Assembly (NCBI RefSeq): GCF_009727055.1
Contig: NC_052352.1
Location: forward strand, 23,473,512-23,537,511
Length of the DNA: 64,000 nucleotides
Direction of reading: 5' to 3'
From: Benincasa hispida
Taxonomy: Eukaryota > Streptophyta > Magnoliopsida > Cucurbitales > Cucurbitaceae
Within the stretch, counting starts at the first letter, position 1. Each line of letters starts with the position of its first letter. Shown here one piece after another: positions 34,899-46,970 of this stretch. The position numbers and the translations under genes were made by a program. The notes under the pieces were generated by a model. The model did no database searches. It was not told the origin of the DNA and saw only the letters and a program-made list of their open reading frames with translations.

Positions 34899-36551
34899 TC
34901 ATGGAACGAACACATGCCCAGTGGAAGAAAAACGGATCTAAGGTACTCTAATTAAGTTAATTACAAAGGATAAGCATGCAATTAAATAAAGTAAAAGGGG
35001 AAAAAGAATACAACATTTGTAAACTTTGAATCTTCTTCAAATTAGCTCAAATCTCCTCACGAACAATTCGTAGACCACCATAAGAGTCTTCCCGACTATT
35101 CTCTGACCTTAGAACGGGATGGTGGAATCCGGTGAGTGACTAATTTGGAGAGGAAAAGGTTAAGTCTTTGAAAGAAAATTGTTATGAGACTATCACATAA
35201 TCTCATTAATTTTCACTATGGTAAAAAAAAAAAAAACAAAAAACAAAAACAACTAAACAACTAAACAAACAAGAAACTCTTCCTTTTAAAGACCATGACA
35301 TGTAAAATATGCAACTTTGAGTTTGATGAGAATTTGACACTAAAAAATCCACTAACTCAAAGTGGGATTTGGGACAAATGTCTTCAAATGAAGACAATAC
35401 TTAGCCATGCAAAAATTAGTATTTTACAGTCACAAATGTTGGAAAATCTTTCCATTAACTTGATCAAAGTTTGACTCTCAAAGTCCAAAATCAACAAATT
35501 TGGTTTTTTGACTTTCAAAGTCAAAAGTCAACAATTTGACTTTTAATGTAATTTTGACCAATTCCATTTATTTTCAAAATTAATTGTAATAATCAATTTT
35601 AAAAATAAATTAACATTAAATAATTTAATTAATTTAATTTAATATTAAATCCAACAATAAAACTAATGAATATGAATCTCTATTCATAATCTTGATATTT
35701 AAATCTTATTTAAATATTTCATATTTTCTCTTTATTTATGTTTAATTCATAATTAAACATATATTGTATATATTTACCGATTTGCTCCAAAAACTGAATT
35801 TGAATACTTCAAATTTGTTGTTCTAAGGTTTAGTCTGATATGAGCTAGTAAGGGGACCTCATGTACCTACAGATCATAGGCTCTATCAATCCGTGATTAA
35901 CTGGCTAAACTCTTTAACCTAATTAACCACCATTCGTTAACTACCAAGTTACTCCATTAAAACCCAGTAGTTGCACTCCCCTCACTGTATATATATTATG
36001 TCCACTCGATATAACCATGATGATTAAGTTAATCCTTCACAAGTTGTTCGTAATAATGGTTGAGTAAAAAACTGTTTTACCCCCAAGATTACATCTTGCT
36101 CCTTAAGTCCCGCTGATCCTCTAATGAATAATTGGTTTGTGATCCAATCACTAAATCGAGTCTCTCTCGAGTCAATGAGAGGGTGAGGCGCCTTGTTCAA
36201 GACGCAGAGTCAGCACTTAAGGGAACAACCTCTCTAATATCCCTAAGAGCATGTAGGAGTGAATTCCATCTTGCACCCTGTGTCCCCAGCCATCTACCTG
36301 GTCTTACCCCTGAAATGGGAAACTTATTGAGCCAACATTGTTGAGCCGACCCTCACTTGCAAATCTAAGGATAATCTCGAATAAACAAGATTTCATAGTT
36401 ACCACAAGATTAGTTTATTGGATTTAGGCTTTACAAGTACAATTCACATATTCAACAATAATTTTATTGAATAAACATCAATAACATCTTTATTGATAAT
36501 AGAATACGTTTAACATTACCAACTGCAAGTTTTAAGATATACAACCCAACA
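34899..36551 (-). mobile_element. 5' LTR of copia element BC
   Basis: 1653 bp from TCATGGAACGAACACATG (the TG has mutated to TC) to ATACAACCCAACA. It is shorter than its partner because a stretch equivalent to about 22990-23280 is missing near 36410. The 63-aa and 70-aa frames inside are shadows. It abuts a gypsy RT relic with no duplicated flank. Confidence 0.85.
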
Positions 36552-37400
36552 AGAGCTATCTTCGATAAACCTTCCACAAACCTCATGAAGTAACCTGCCA
36601 AACCAAGGAAGCTACGTACCTTTGTTACTGAGGTAGATCGTTCCCATCTAACTACAACCTAAATCTTCTGAGAATCAATGCTGACACCTGCTGCAGACAC
36701 CATGTGTCCTAAAAATACCACCTAGTCGAGCTAGAACTCGCGTTTCTGGAACTTAACATATAACTTCTTCTCACGTAGTGTTTGCAACACTATCCTCATA
36801 TGTTATGTATGTTTTTCTTTACTACCTGAATACACCAAGATATCATCCATGCAAATAACTACAAACTGATCTAAGTATAGATGAAATATCTTGTTCATCA
36901 AATCCGTAAACACCGTTGGGGCATTAGTTAGGCTAAATGACATAACCAGAAACTCATAATGCCCGTATCTAATCCAAAAAGTTGTCTTAGGGATATCTGA
37001 TGCCCCAACTTTCAACTGGTGGTAGCCTAATCTCATATCAATCTTTGAAAATATTGATGCTTCTTTCAACTAGTCAAACAAGTTGGCAATACGAGGTAAC
37101 TTATACTTATTCTGTATAGTTTACCTTGTTGAGTTGTCTATAGTTTATACATAATCTGAATATGTCATCTTTCTTCTTCACAAAAAAAATTAGCGCTTCC
37201 CAAGGTGACACACTGGGCCTGATATAGCCCTTATCAACTAATTCCTGCAATTGAGCTTTCAGTTCCTTCAGCTCAGTTGTAGCCATCTTGTATGGTGTTT
37301 GTGAGATGCGTGTTGTCCTTGGTATCAAATCTATTGTAAACTCACCTCTCTATTAGGTGGTAATCCTGATAACTACTCAGGGAAAATATCAATAAATTCT
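36552..37400 (-). pseudogene. Ty3/gypsy reverse transcriptase relic (Tekay/Del-like, element F)
   Basis: Polymerase of a gypsy element. The fingers segment at 37328-37107 reads [20 protein letters not shown] and [11 protein letters not shown]. The palm at 37069-36803 reads [13 protein letters not shown] and [12 protein letters not shown], so the active-site Asp pair is present. The thumb at 36800-36555 is shifted but recognisable (FLGHMVS, then TSVTKVRSFLGLAGYF). It breaks off at 36551 where the copia LTR begins, so RNase H, integrase, chromodomain and 3' LTR are gone. Confidence 0.87.
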
Positions 37401-37549
37401 TACACCACAGGAAACTGTTACGTGGTCCATCTACGTTGTACAACATTTACTCAACAACTTCATGGCCTTTATTGCTAAAATTAAACAAGTAGGAAACATT
37501 TTCCTTTCTCCTGGTAACACTACTTCTGTCTAACATGGTAATTTGAATA

Positions 37550-37900
37550 TCACTTTTTTCTATGACAATCAACAGATGTGTGATATTTAAACAAGAAATC
37601 CATCTCCAGAATAGCATCAAACTCTAATAGTTCTAAAGGAATCAAATCAATCTCCATGTTTTGTCCCTCTATGAGAAGTACACAATTTCTATAATAATTA
37701 TTAACTATTAACATATCATCAATAAGGGTAGAAATAACTAACTTCGCAGGCATAGTTTCTAGCGTCCTATCAATATTCAATTCAAATATGCTAAAAATAA
37801 ATGAATGAGCGCTCTTGTATCAAATAATATATATGAAGGTCTATCATGAATAAAGACCACACCAGTAATGACATCAGGTGCATCCTCAGCCTCCTACTGG
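37550..37900 (-). pseudogene. Gypsy aspartic protease relic (element F)
   Basis: Near 37835 the minus strand reads PSYILFDTRALIHLF, where DTGAS is expected, so the catalytic Gly is Arg. It is followed at 37780-37550 by LEFDAILEMDFLFKYH, the typical protease end. Stops separate the pieces. It sits between gag and RT, in gypsy order. Confidence 0.78.
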
Positions 37901-38413
37901 GTTATAATGTAAACCTTGCCTTATTGATGTGGTCGTCTCGTTGTACCCTTCTGTTTGGCACGACTAGTGCCCTCATCACCTGTTGTGCCTACCTTAGGCA
38001 GCATCATTATCTGGGATGTTGTATTCTACCCAGTTTATACCCCTGAAATCAACTAGGGACATTCCCTCCTGTAATGCCCAGGCTATCCACATTGATAGAA
38101 AACATTATGCCCTTCATAGCACTGACTTGAATGAAATTTGCCACATCTAGTATACTAGGGCTTCCTACCTATACTGGCCATGGACTCCCCTGAATGTTCT
38201 GATCTAGATCCTTTAACTTTCTGGGTGAGTCTTTGTCTGTCTCTCCTTTGTTGATTACCTGTTGTACCTCACTGCAGGGTCGCTAGCCCAATAAAACAAG
38301 GCTTAAAATTTCTCCTGCCAGATTCTCCTGGAGTAAATTTCCTATTCTCCCCTTTAGAGACTTCCCTGTCCTCTGTCAGGCTCTCTTCCACTCGCATCAT
38401 AGTCTCCACTAAC

Positions 38414-38775
38414 TAGAGGTGTTCAAAAAATCTGGTAACCCGACCAACCCAAACTACCCAACCCAAACTGCAAGGGTTGGGTTGGTTTAGATTTTATTTT
38501 AGGTTGGGTTGGGTTAAAAATATTAAATTCAGGTTGGGTCTCGGGTTACCCCATTTCAGGATTGAGTCAACCCGACCCGACCCGAATATATATATATAAG
38601 TTGAAAAAAAAAATCGGTGACCCAACTCGGCCCAACCCAAAAATTTTAGGTTGGGTTGGCTTGGGTTGACCCTCTAAAAAAGAACTACTAGGGTTCATTA
38701 TTAGCCAACCCGAATTTTTGGGTTGGTCCACAAAAATCTTCCAACCCGGCCAAACCTGGACTATGTACACCCCTA
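38414..38775. mobile_element. hAT-type MITE 1
   Basis: 362 bp with ends TAGAGGTGTTCA and TGTACACCCCTA, which are inverted repeats, and a perfect 8-bp duplication CCACTAAC at 38406-38413 and 38776-38783. The interior is rich in ggttgggttgg and cccaacccaa inverted runs plus a TA stretch. The 8-bp duplication and TAGNGGTG ends are the hAT signature; non-coding. Confidence 0.92.
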
Positions 38776-39408
38776 CCACTAACTAGGAAAAATCTGTCCA
38801 GTTAGTTGTAGCAGTAACAAGAGTTTGTATCTCCCTTCTCAAATCACTCTCAAAATGTCTATATCTATCTTTTTCTTCAGTTATGATCGCAGAAGCATAC
38901 TTGAATAACTTGGTATACTTCTGCTTATACTCAACAATTGTCATATTACATTGAACGAGCTTTAAGAACTTGTTCATCTTCGCCTTACGACTCATGGTAT
39001 GAAGTAGGGTAATACTTGTCTTCAAAAGTTTTCTTAAACTCGTCCCATTCCATCACTTCTAATCTATTTCTTCTAAAATCTATCACTCTCTACCACTGCC
39101 CTGCCCGTTTTTGTAGTAAAAATACTACTAACTTGACCTTACGGTTCTCAGGGCATCGTGTTACCTGAAAATATTTCTCTAACCGAATTAACCATGCCTC
39201 ACCATCTGCAGGGTCAGTAGTACCCTCAAAGGTAGTGGCACCCAATGCCTTCATTCCCTTAATACATATTTCTTTTCAAGATCCATCGCTACAAATCCTA
39301 CACTAGATGTCAGTCTCTGAGCAATCCTATCAAAGACTCTATCCTCCATCTAAGGATCTTCTCTGACCTGAGAGGGTACTAAACTCTCTCTCTGGTGTAG
39401 CTTCATGC

Positions 39409-39888
39409 TAGGGGTGGAAACAGTTCGGTTCAGTTCGATTTGGTGGTCAAACCGAACCGAACGAATTTTTTTAAAATGTGAAACCAATCATATGCGGTGC
39501 GGTTCGGTTCAGTTTCATATTCGGTTTTGGCATTTTTAAAAAATCCATGTTATATTCTTTTTAAATTAAAAAATGGTTCGGTTTGGTTCGGTTTTAAATT
39601 CAATTTTATTATTTAAATTAAAAGTGGTTTGGTTTTTAAATTCGGTTTTACTCTTTTTATATATATAATATATATATAATATATATTATATATATATTAG
39701 CTTAAAAACGGTTCGGTTCGGTTTCAAATTCGATTTTCGAAAGTGAAACCAAAACGAACCGAATTAATTCGGTTTCAAAATTTCTTCAAACCGGATTGAA
39801 CTACATTTTCGGTTTCACTAAGTTTTCGGTTAGATTCGATTCAATTTTTAGAAACGGTTCGGTTTTTGCGGTTTGAATGACCACCCTA
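39409..39888. mobile_element. hAT-type MITE 2
   Basis: 480 bp with ends TAGGGGTGGAAAC and GACCACCCTA and a perfect 8-bp duplication CTTCATGC at 39401-39408 and 39889-39896. The interior repeats ggttcggtt and its complement aaccgaacc around a TA-rich centre (39655-39700). It is a different family from MITE 1 but the same superfamily. Confidence 0.92.
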
Positions 39889-40089
39889 CTTCATGCACTA
39901 CCGATCCTCTAATTAACTCTGGATCCCTTTGAACTACAGGATCTCTGGTAAGGTCGCGATCCATTTCAGCCATTCGCTAAGTCAGTCTATCACTTTCTCG
40001 TAGAGTGGTTCCTCTAACGTACACATTATTAGGCTCCTAACATTATTAACATGCTCCTAATCTAATGCATGACTCTATTCCCAAAAATC

Positions 40090-40103
40090 TTATACTCTGA
40101 TAC
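40090..40103 (-). other. Decayed primer binding site of element F
   Basis: The minus strand reads GTATCAGAGTATAAG here, as in TGGTATCAGAGCATAAG-type sites with one or two changes. It marks the 5' end of the gypsy internal region. Confidence 0.6.
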
Positions 40104-41107
40104 TGATAATTTATAGAAATACAAGTTATTGTAGTCTTTTTTTTAGAATAATGAAGGTGAAGATTATGCGTCAATCATGCTAGAATTCATGCCAAACATC
40201 AAGTTTGTGCCAAAGTACTTAAAAAAGTCATCGATGATCACATTTCGTGAGAAGATTGCACCAAAAGTGTTTATTTAGCAGATTACCGCAAGGAGTCGAC
40301 ATGCGTTAATCCTTCAAAGAGCAAGCAAATGGTCACATGCCTCGAGATCTCTGAAATTGTCTGGCGGATCTTCTGTCAAATTTCCAGAACATTGACCATG
40401 AGTGTAGTGCAGACACTCACCTACCGCATCAGACGATGACGATCGATCAGAGTGGGAATCCTAATAAAGAACACTACATGATTCTATAAATAGAACCTCG
40501 ATGCCATGAAGAGGCGAATTTTCTATGATTGAAAGAGAAACTTTGAAAGCTTTGAGAGAACAATCCACCTTCACTTTCCACTCAATCCAATATTGGAGTT
40601 TCACCGAAGTAATAGTCTGAGACGACTTTCTCTCTTCGTTCAACATAACTACACTAGCAGCCTTGGCAACCATCTGTTGAGCACAAGATATTATTATCAA
40701 CTGACTACTTACCTCACTTCTTTACTATTATTGTTGTTGTGGTATATGTTTGTTTGAGGCATTATTCATTTTGTATTCTTCAGCTATATTGCTTTCTTAA
40801 TATCAGCATGCCTCTTTTCATCACTTTCCTCGTCTGCTCTTTCACTTTTATTTTAGCCATGAGTCACTAAACTTAACAGGGTATAGGGAAAAGTCATTAT
40901 CGTGAACTAAGAAGAGTTTAAGGAAGTTATCCTATTCACTTAATGTGTAGTTATTTAAAAGCTTGCCTATGATTACTCATAGAGACAAGTAGCTATAACT
41001 AAGTTCTCGAGAGAAAGGTAGTTATGGAACTCGTTAAGTGAACAAGAAGTATTTCTAGAGATAGAAACAACATTGAGCTCTCAAGAATACTCATTCAAGC
41101 ATACACA
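40104..41107 (+). mobile_element. Gypsy-like LTR fragment
   Basis: About 1 kb with no gene. A TATA core (TATAAATA, 40485-40492) reads rightward. The right part (gagagaaaggtagttatgg, tctagagatagaaacaac) matches, in reverse, 25260-25340 of the Gyp-1 LTR fragment. The left 30 bases may be the LTR end of element F instead, since they start TG beside its primer site. It ends where a copia LTR begins. The 79-aa frame at 40461-40700 is unsupported. Confidence 0.5.
40485..40492 (+). promoter_or_regulatory. TATA box in the gypsy-like LTR fragment
   Basis: TATAAATA in the context ttctataaatagaacc, resembling the boxes at 2123 and 62473 (reverse). Confidence 0.5.
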
Positions 41108-42455
41108 AAAGCAATCAAAATCAATAAGCATTTTAATTACATTTAATTTGAGTTCTAAAAGCATGCATGAAAAGAATTTCAAATAGAAGGGTTTCAAGAA
41201 TTTATACCTTTGAAGAACCTCTCCTATCCAAGCTGCTCTCCACGAATTTGAGCTTCAAATCGAGAGTAGACTACCAAGAGTGTCTTCTCTACTATTCTCT
41301 AACTTGGATTAGAGTGGTGGAACTCTAGATTGAGCTTAATTAGGAGAGGGAGAAGAAGGTTTGAAGAGAGGGAAAAACATAAAACAATTTTGTTGTAGAA
41401 TCTCTTTTTTGTTCAATATGCTTCTCTCTCATTCAATTCAAAATTGAAGCTTTTATGTATCTAATCATGCAAGCACTAAGTCATTATGCTGATGACACAT
41501 TAAAGTCCACAAACCAAGTGGGATAGCTATCCAAATGTTTAATAATTCACTAGAAAACTAAAAAATGTGGATTTTTCCACTATTGAGTTATTAATTCTCA
41601 ATGTCATTGAATTAATTCAATATTAAATTCAATTCTTAAAATTGAGTTCTAAAAAATTGAAAATTAATTTGGTTTCAACTAATTAATTAAACATAATTAA
41701 TTAATTAATTAATTATTTAATATCAAATATTAATTAACCAAATACCTAAATTTATACATGAATCCTATTCATGTAATTAATATTTAAATCATCATTTAAA
41801 TATTTAAATATTTAAATCTCTCCGATTACATTTAATTTCGATAAACTAAATGTTAATTATATAGAATATAATTATCCAAACCCTAATTTGAAATTAAACA
41901 ATTCAAATTCGAATCTTAATTTAAAATTTGAACACTTCAAATTTAATTCCCAAAATGAATTTCAACGCTTCAAATTCACTCAATATACTAATCCAAGATT
42001 TACGAGCTAGTAGATAGATCTTATGGACCTACAAATCATGAGCTCTAGTGATTTGAGATTAATTGGCCAAACTCTTTAAACTGAATTAATCAATATTCGT
42101 TAACTACCGAGACGCGCCACTATAGCTCTGTAGTTGCACTCTCCTCACTGTAGATATATTTTTGTCCACTTGATTTAACCATAATTAGTAAATCGATCAT
42201 TCATAGGTTGCTGGTAATAATGATTGGGTTAAATGTTGTTTTACTCCCGAAATTACATTTTTCTCCTTAAGTCCCCCTGATCCTCTAAAGAACAATTGGT
42301 TTGTGATCCAATCACTAAATCAAGTCCCTCTTGGGCCAATGAGAGGGTGGTGCCTCTTGTTAAAGACTTGGATCCAGTACTTAAGAGAACAACCTCTCTA
42401 CTATCCCTAAATTGGATAGGTGTGAATTTTGTTTTGCACCCTATATCCCTAAATT
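41108..42455 (-). mobile_element. Truncated copia LTR, probable 3' LTR of relic D
   Basis: Nearly parallel to 44820-46135 from aagcaatcaaaatcaataag onward. It stops at ccctatatccc and is joined directly to gag-proximal leader. So the other end of the LTR and all of pol and gag are deleted in one step. Confidence 0.8.
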
Positions 42456-42977
42456 CTAATTAGTAAATTGCTTTTCAACCCAATTCAATTTTAGCAAAAA
42501 TAATAATATACTCAATTTCATTATGTATTTGCAATGATACTATAGTGAGTCAGAATAAGTGCTATGGAGGGAAAGTCAAGTACTCCTTCACTAAAGCAAG
42601 ACATTCTTGACTAAATACTATCTTCAGAATAACTCTTATTCCTATAATTATTTAGTTACCGTTTTTGGTCAAGAACTTACTAATACTTAGAAATTCTATA
42701 AGTGTAACCCTCCATTTTTAGACTTCAGAGGCCGGCCCCAACGATGCTATTGAATTGGAGAGTCAAGATTGAGAATGGACCTAAGAAATCCTATCCATTT
42801 CTGGAGTTTGAGTTGTTCCGAATCCTATGTTACAACCCTCCGAGGGGATAGTCATGGTTAGCGACTAGCTAATGCCGCCTAAAAACGACAGTAGGCGCAA
42901 CATAGAAATCTCACTGTCCAAACTAATGGAAGAGACCGTAGGACACATTGACACATATCCTTCACCCACTTACTATG

Positions 42978-43457
42978 AACTACTTCCCCCATTTACCTTG
43001 TTATTGACTCATGCAAACACTTTCCTAATGGAGGTCACTCCTAGGGTGACACAAAATGAAGCATGAATCTCACGGTGTAAACTCTTAGGGACGTGAGACC
43101 TAAGATCAACATATCGTAGATATTTAATCGTACCATGAACTACTTTCCCTATTCACCTTGCTATTAACCTATGCAAACACTTTCCAAATGGAAGTCACTC
43201 CCAGGGTGACATGAAGCCAAGCATGAATCTCACGGTGTGAACTCTTAGGGACGTGAGAGCTAAGATTGATATATCATATATATTTAATCGTACCATGAAC
43301 TACTTCCCCTATTCACCTTGCTATTGACCCATGCAAACACTTTCCAAATGGAGGTCACTCCTAGGGTCACACGAAGTCAAGTACGAATCTCACAGTGTGA
43401 ACTCTTAGGGACATGAGAGCTTAAAACTAACATATCGTACATGTTATTAATCTTCCA
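42978..43457. repeat. 160-bp tandem repeat, three units
   Basis: Units start at aactacttcccc-like words at 42978, 43138 and 43298, exactly 160 bp apart. Each contains caccttgctattgaccc, ccaaatggaggtcactcc, agggtgacac and ctcacggtgtgaactctta. Single copies of this module occur at 27550-27632 and 3500-3610. A reverse pair in element E is at 57650-57930. Confidence 0.88.
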
Positions 43458-43560
43458 CTAAAGTGTTCTAACATATCATATATGTTATTCATCTCCCACT
43501 GAAGTGTTCTAACAACATATCATATATGTTAACATTCATCTCCTACTGAAGTGTTCTACT
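43440..43560. repeat. Short tandem repeat, about 40-45 bp, three units
   Basis: The words acatatcatatatgtta and ctcccactgaagtgttcta recur three times directly after the 160-bp array, with small indels. Confidence 0.7.
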
Positions 43561-44801
43561 TGTTTGGGTATACTTTTACTTAGGTTTATTCCGACTAATT
43601 AAATAACCTAAGTCTATGTGGTTTATCCAAGTATAACGTTTATAATTGGAATTTAACCTATGATGTCTAGGTGATAAACCAATTTTAACACCTTACACCA
43701 CTCACGCATACTCATAAAACCGGTTAACAACACTCAATTATTCGGCCATAATCCCCAGGTAGGAGGTATTCCATAGACCATCAACTTAAGTACCCGTAGC
43801 CTTAGATAAGATTATATACCAGTTGAGTTTGTAATAGTAGTTTTATAAGATAACAATATATTTTAACTATTAAAACAAGTGGTTAACCTACATGAGCATG
43901 CAACTTATCTTTGTTATGGATTTTAATGTCCAATCCAATTTTATAATAACTTATAAAATAATATACATGCTTTGCATCCATAACATACATCAAAGGCATT
44001 CGTACTTTAATATAGCACTTATATTAAACTACAGAAACCCTAAACATGCATACAATATTTTATAACATTTATAATATATTTTCAATGTATGTAACATGCT
44101 TCCCATGGTGGGATTTTAAATCTACATGGAACACATTATGTACATACATGTTTCAATTAAATATAAGAATAAATATTTAAACAACACTAATATGGTTCAA
44201 CTTTGGCATCCTAGGCAAGCCAAAAGACTAAAAATTACATAAAATAAGTCAAAAATAGCTTCAACATGAATCTGGACAGCTCGACTTGAATCAAATCGGA
44301 CTCGAACTGCCCGAACCGACTCTCCAAGGCTCCAAATGAGGCTGAAGCTAATCAAAGGGGTCTGAAACGAGCTAGAAACCAACAAAATTGGTTGAACCAG
44401 TTCACAAACGCATGCTTTTCTAGGCTAGGATGAACAGTGTCACAACGTTGAACCCCAACATTTCAATGCCTTGGGCTCCCTTATGAACAGTGTCGTGACA
44501 ATCTATGAACAACGTCGTGACACTGCGAGGGCAGTAGCTCTTTTCCAGTTTCTGCAACAGACCATGCTTGCTTGTATCTTTGATTACAACTTAATTTTAA
44601 CTCTATTGACTCCAATAAAATTACAGACTCTAGAGCACACATATAAGTTCATTAACCAAGATCCAATTAGAAATTAAACTTCATAATCAAAGAGAAACTT
44701 AATGCCAAGTTTGAAATTCAACCATATCAGTCAACCAAACACGCATCCATAGAAATTCACTCACCAAACTTAAATTAACGTTAATTGAGTGCTTAAATCA
44801 T

Positions 44802-44813
44802 GCTCTGATACCA
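44802..44813 (-). other. Primer binding site of relic D
   Basis: The minus strand reads TGGTATCAGAGC, perfect, two bases from the LTR start at 44816. Confidence 0.93.
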
Positions 44814-46137
44814 ATTGATGGAAGCAATCAGAATCAATAAGTACTTTAGTTACATTTAATTTGAGTTCTAAAAGCATGCATGAAAAGAATTTCAATGAGA
44901 ATGGTTCCAATAATTTATACCTTTGAAGAGCCTCTTTTATCCAAGCTGCTCTCGAATTTGAGCCTCAAATTGATAGTAGACCACCAAGAGTGTCTTCTCT
45001 ACTATTCTCTAACTTAGATTAGAGTTGTAGAACTCTAGATTGGGCTTAATTATGAGAGGGAGAAGAGGGTTTGAAGAGAGGGGAAAACATAAAACAAATT
45101 TTCTGCAAAATCTCTTTTTTGTTTAGCATGTCTCTCTTTCCTTCAATTCAAAATTGAAGCTTTTATATATCTAATACATGCAAACACTAAGCCATTATGC
45201 TGATTGACACATCAAAGTCCACAAATCAAATGGGATAAGTGTTCAAATGTGGAATAATCCACTAAGACACTAAAAAATATGGATTTTTCCACTATTGAGA
45301 TATTAATTCACAATTTCATTGAATTCACTAATATTAAATTGAATTCTGAAAAGTTGAAAATTAATTTGGTTTTAAATAATTAATTAGATATATTTAATTA
45401 ATAATTTAATATCGAATATTAAATTAACCAAACACCTAAATTTATACATGAATCCTATTCATGTAATTAATATTTAGATCACCATTTAATATTTAAATCT
45501 TTCAGATTACGTTTAATTTCGATAAATTAAACCTTAATTATATCAAATAATTATCCAAATCCTAATTTGAAATTGAACAATTCAAATTCAAATCTTAATT
45601 TAAAATTTGAACACTTCAAATTTAATTCCCAAAATGAATTTGAACGCTTCAAATTCACTCAATATACTAATCCAAGATTTATGAGCTAGTAGATGGACCT
45701 TATGGACCTACAGATCACGAGCTCCAATGATTTGAGATTAATTGGCTAAATTCTTTAAATCAAATTAATCAATATTCGTTAACTATCGAGACACACCACT
45801 ATAACTCAGTAGTTGCACTCTCCTCACTGCAGATATATTTCTGTCTACTTGATATAACCATAATCAGTAAATCGACCCTTCACATGTCGTTTGTAATAAC
45901 GGTTAGGTCAAATGTTGTTTTATCCCCAAAATTATATTTTGCTCCTTAAGTCCCACTAATTCTCTAAAGAAGAACTGGTTTGTGATCCAATCACTAAATC
46001 GAGTTCCTCTCGAACCAATGAAAGGGTGGGGCCCCTTGTTCAAGACCTAGATTCAGTACTTAAGAGAACAACCTCTCTACTATCCCTAAATCGGGTAGGT
46101 GTGAATTTCGTCTTGCACCCTATGTCCCCAGCTATCT

Positions 46138-46955
46138 TTTGAAACACGAATCCTATTTTCTCCACTTAAGCAAGTAATTAGAGTAATTAACCAAGTATAA
46201 GTTAAATCTTATGAGGGAAGAAGATTTGGGGAAAAGAAAAAGAAAATTCTAAGTGTTGAAGAAGAGCTTTTTGGTAGTTTTGAGTTGGGCCTTAACGGGT
46301 GGAATTTGGCTAAGTATGGGAGCCAAGAGGAAACCCTGTGTTGGTGTAGGTAACCATTAACGCATGAGGCTTGGTGTGTGTGGTGGCTAAATTTGGCTAA
46401 GTGTTGAAAACCTAGAACAACCATGCATTGAGGCTTGTGTGCCATGGGTGCATGTTGTAGTTGGAAGTATTAGTTTTAACTATCTACCGTGTATGTAGGT
46501 AGGTTTGAGAACAAACTCATTCAAGACTGAGGTTTTGATGTTAACCTCGGAATGTGATATGCTTTTATTGCTATAAGTTGAAAGAGACTTGTTATGTTGT
46601 TAGCACTCGCCGAGCTTCTTGAAGCTCATTCTTTTCTTTCACGTTTTTCTTCCTACGTAGCAAAAGATGAAGAGTTCCAGGGTGCTGCTAAGGTCAAGGT
46701 CTGCCACGCCACAACTACACTTCCGATTTTAAAGTTATTGTTGTAAACATTTGTAGTTAAGTCTGGAAGTTGTATAAACATTATACTATTTGTAATAAAA
46801 TAAGTTTATCCAAACAGTTGCTGTTTATATCCTTGGCTTAAAGTTTAATGCAGGGAAGAGGTTCAGATAGGCAGTACGTATGACAAAAGAGTGGTATCTG
46901 CCATCCTCACGCCTTCTCTATGATTCAAGAGGTGAGCTCGAGAGGGGGTGTGACA
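46138..46955 (+). mobile_element. Left LTR (internally deleted)
   Basis: Starts TTTGAAACACGAATCC (first TG mutated to TT) and ends GGGGGTGTGACA. It agrees with the right LTR up to about 46470, then jumps to sequence equivalent to 49905 (tattagttttaactatctacc). Confidence 0.85.
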
Positions 46956-46958
46956 AGT

Positions 46959-46970
46959 TGGTATCAAAGC
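46959..46970 (+). other. Primer binding site of the nested element
   Basis: TGGTATCAAAGC, one change from the initiator Met tRNA site, three bases after the LTR. Confidence 0.8.

Larger units (their letters stand above)
38060..40050 (-). pseudogene. Gypsy gag relic with two MITE insertions (element F)
   Basis: The matrix-capsid part at 39025-38783 reads FLKLVQCNMTIVEYKQKYTK and DLRREIQTLVTAT, a retrotransposon gag domain. The zinc knuckle near 38075-38115 reads VFYQCG*PGHYRRECP: the first Cys is Phe and a stop replaces Gln. MITEs at 38414-38775 and 39409-39888 split the frame. Upstream sequence to about 40050 is degenerate gag N-terminus. Length without the MITEs is near normal. Confidence 0.8.
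42456..44801 (-). other. Copia leader of relic D
   Basis: 2.35 kb of non-coding leader, complete from the gag side to the primer site. It contains three 160-bp tandem units (42978-43457), short repeats to 43560 and the conserved block at 43747-43810. The frames at 42872-43066, 44197-44385 and 44471-44677 have no recognisable domain and lie in leader repeats. Confidence 0.75.

Noticed and set aside
27633..36551. A complete copia element bounded by the LTRs at 27633 and 34899
   Set aside because: Only leader lies between them, the LTR at 34899 matches 21446 better, and no polypurine tract adjoins 29588.
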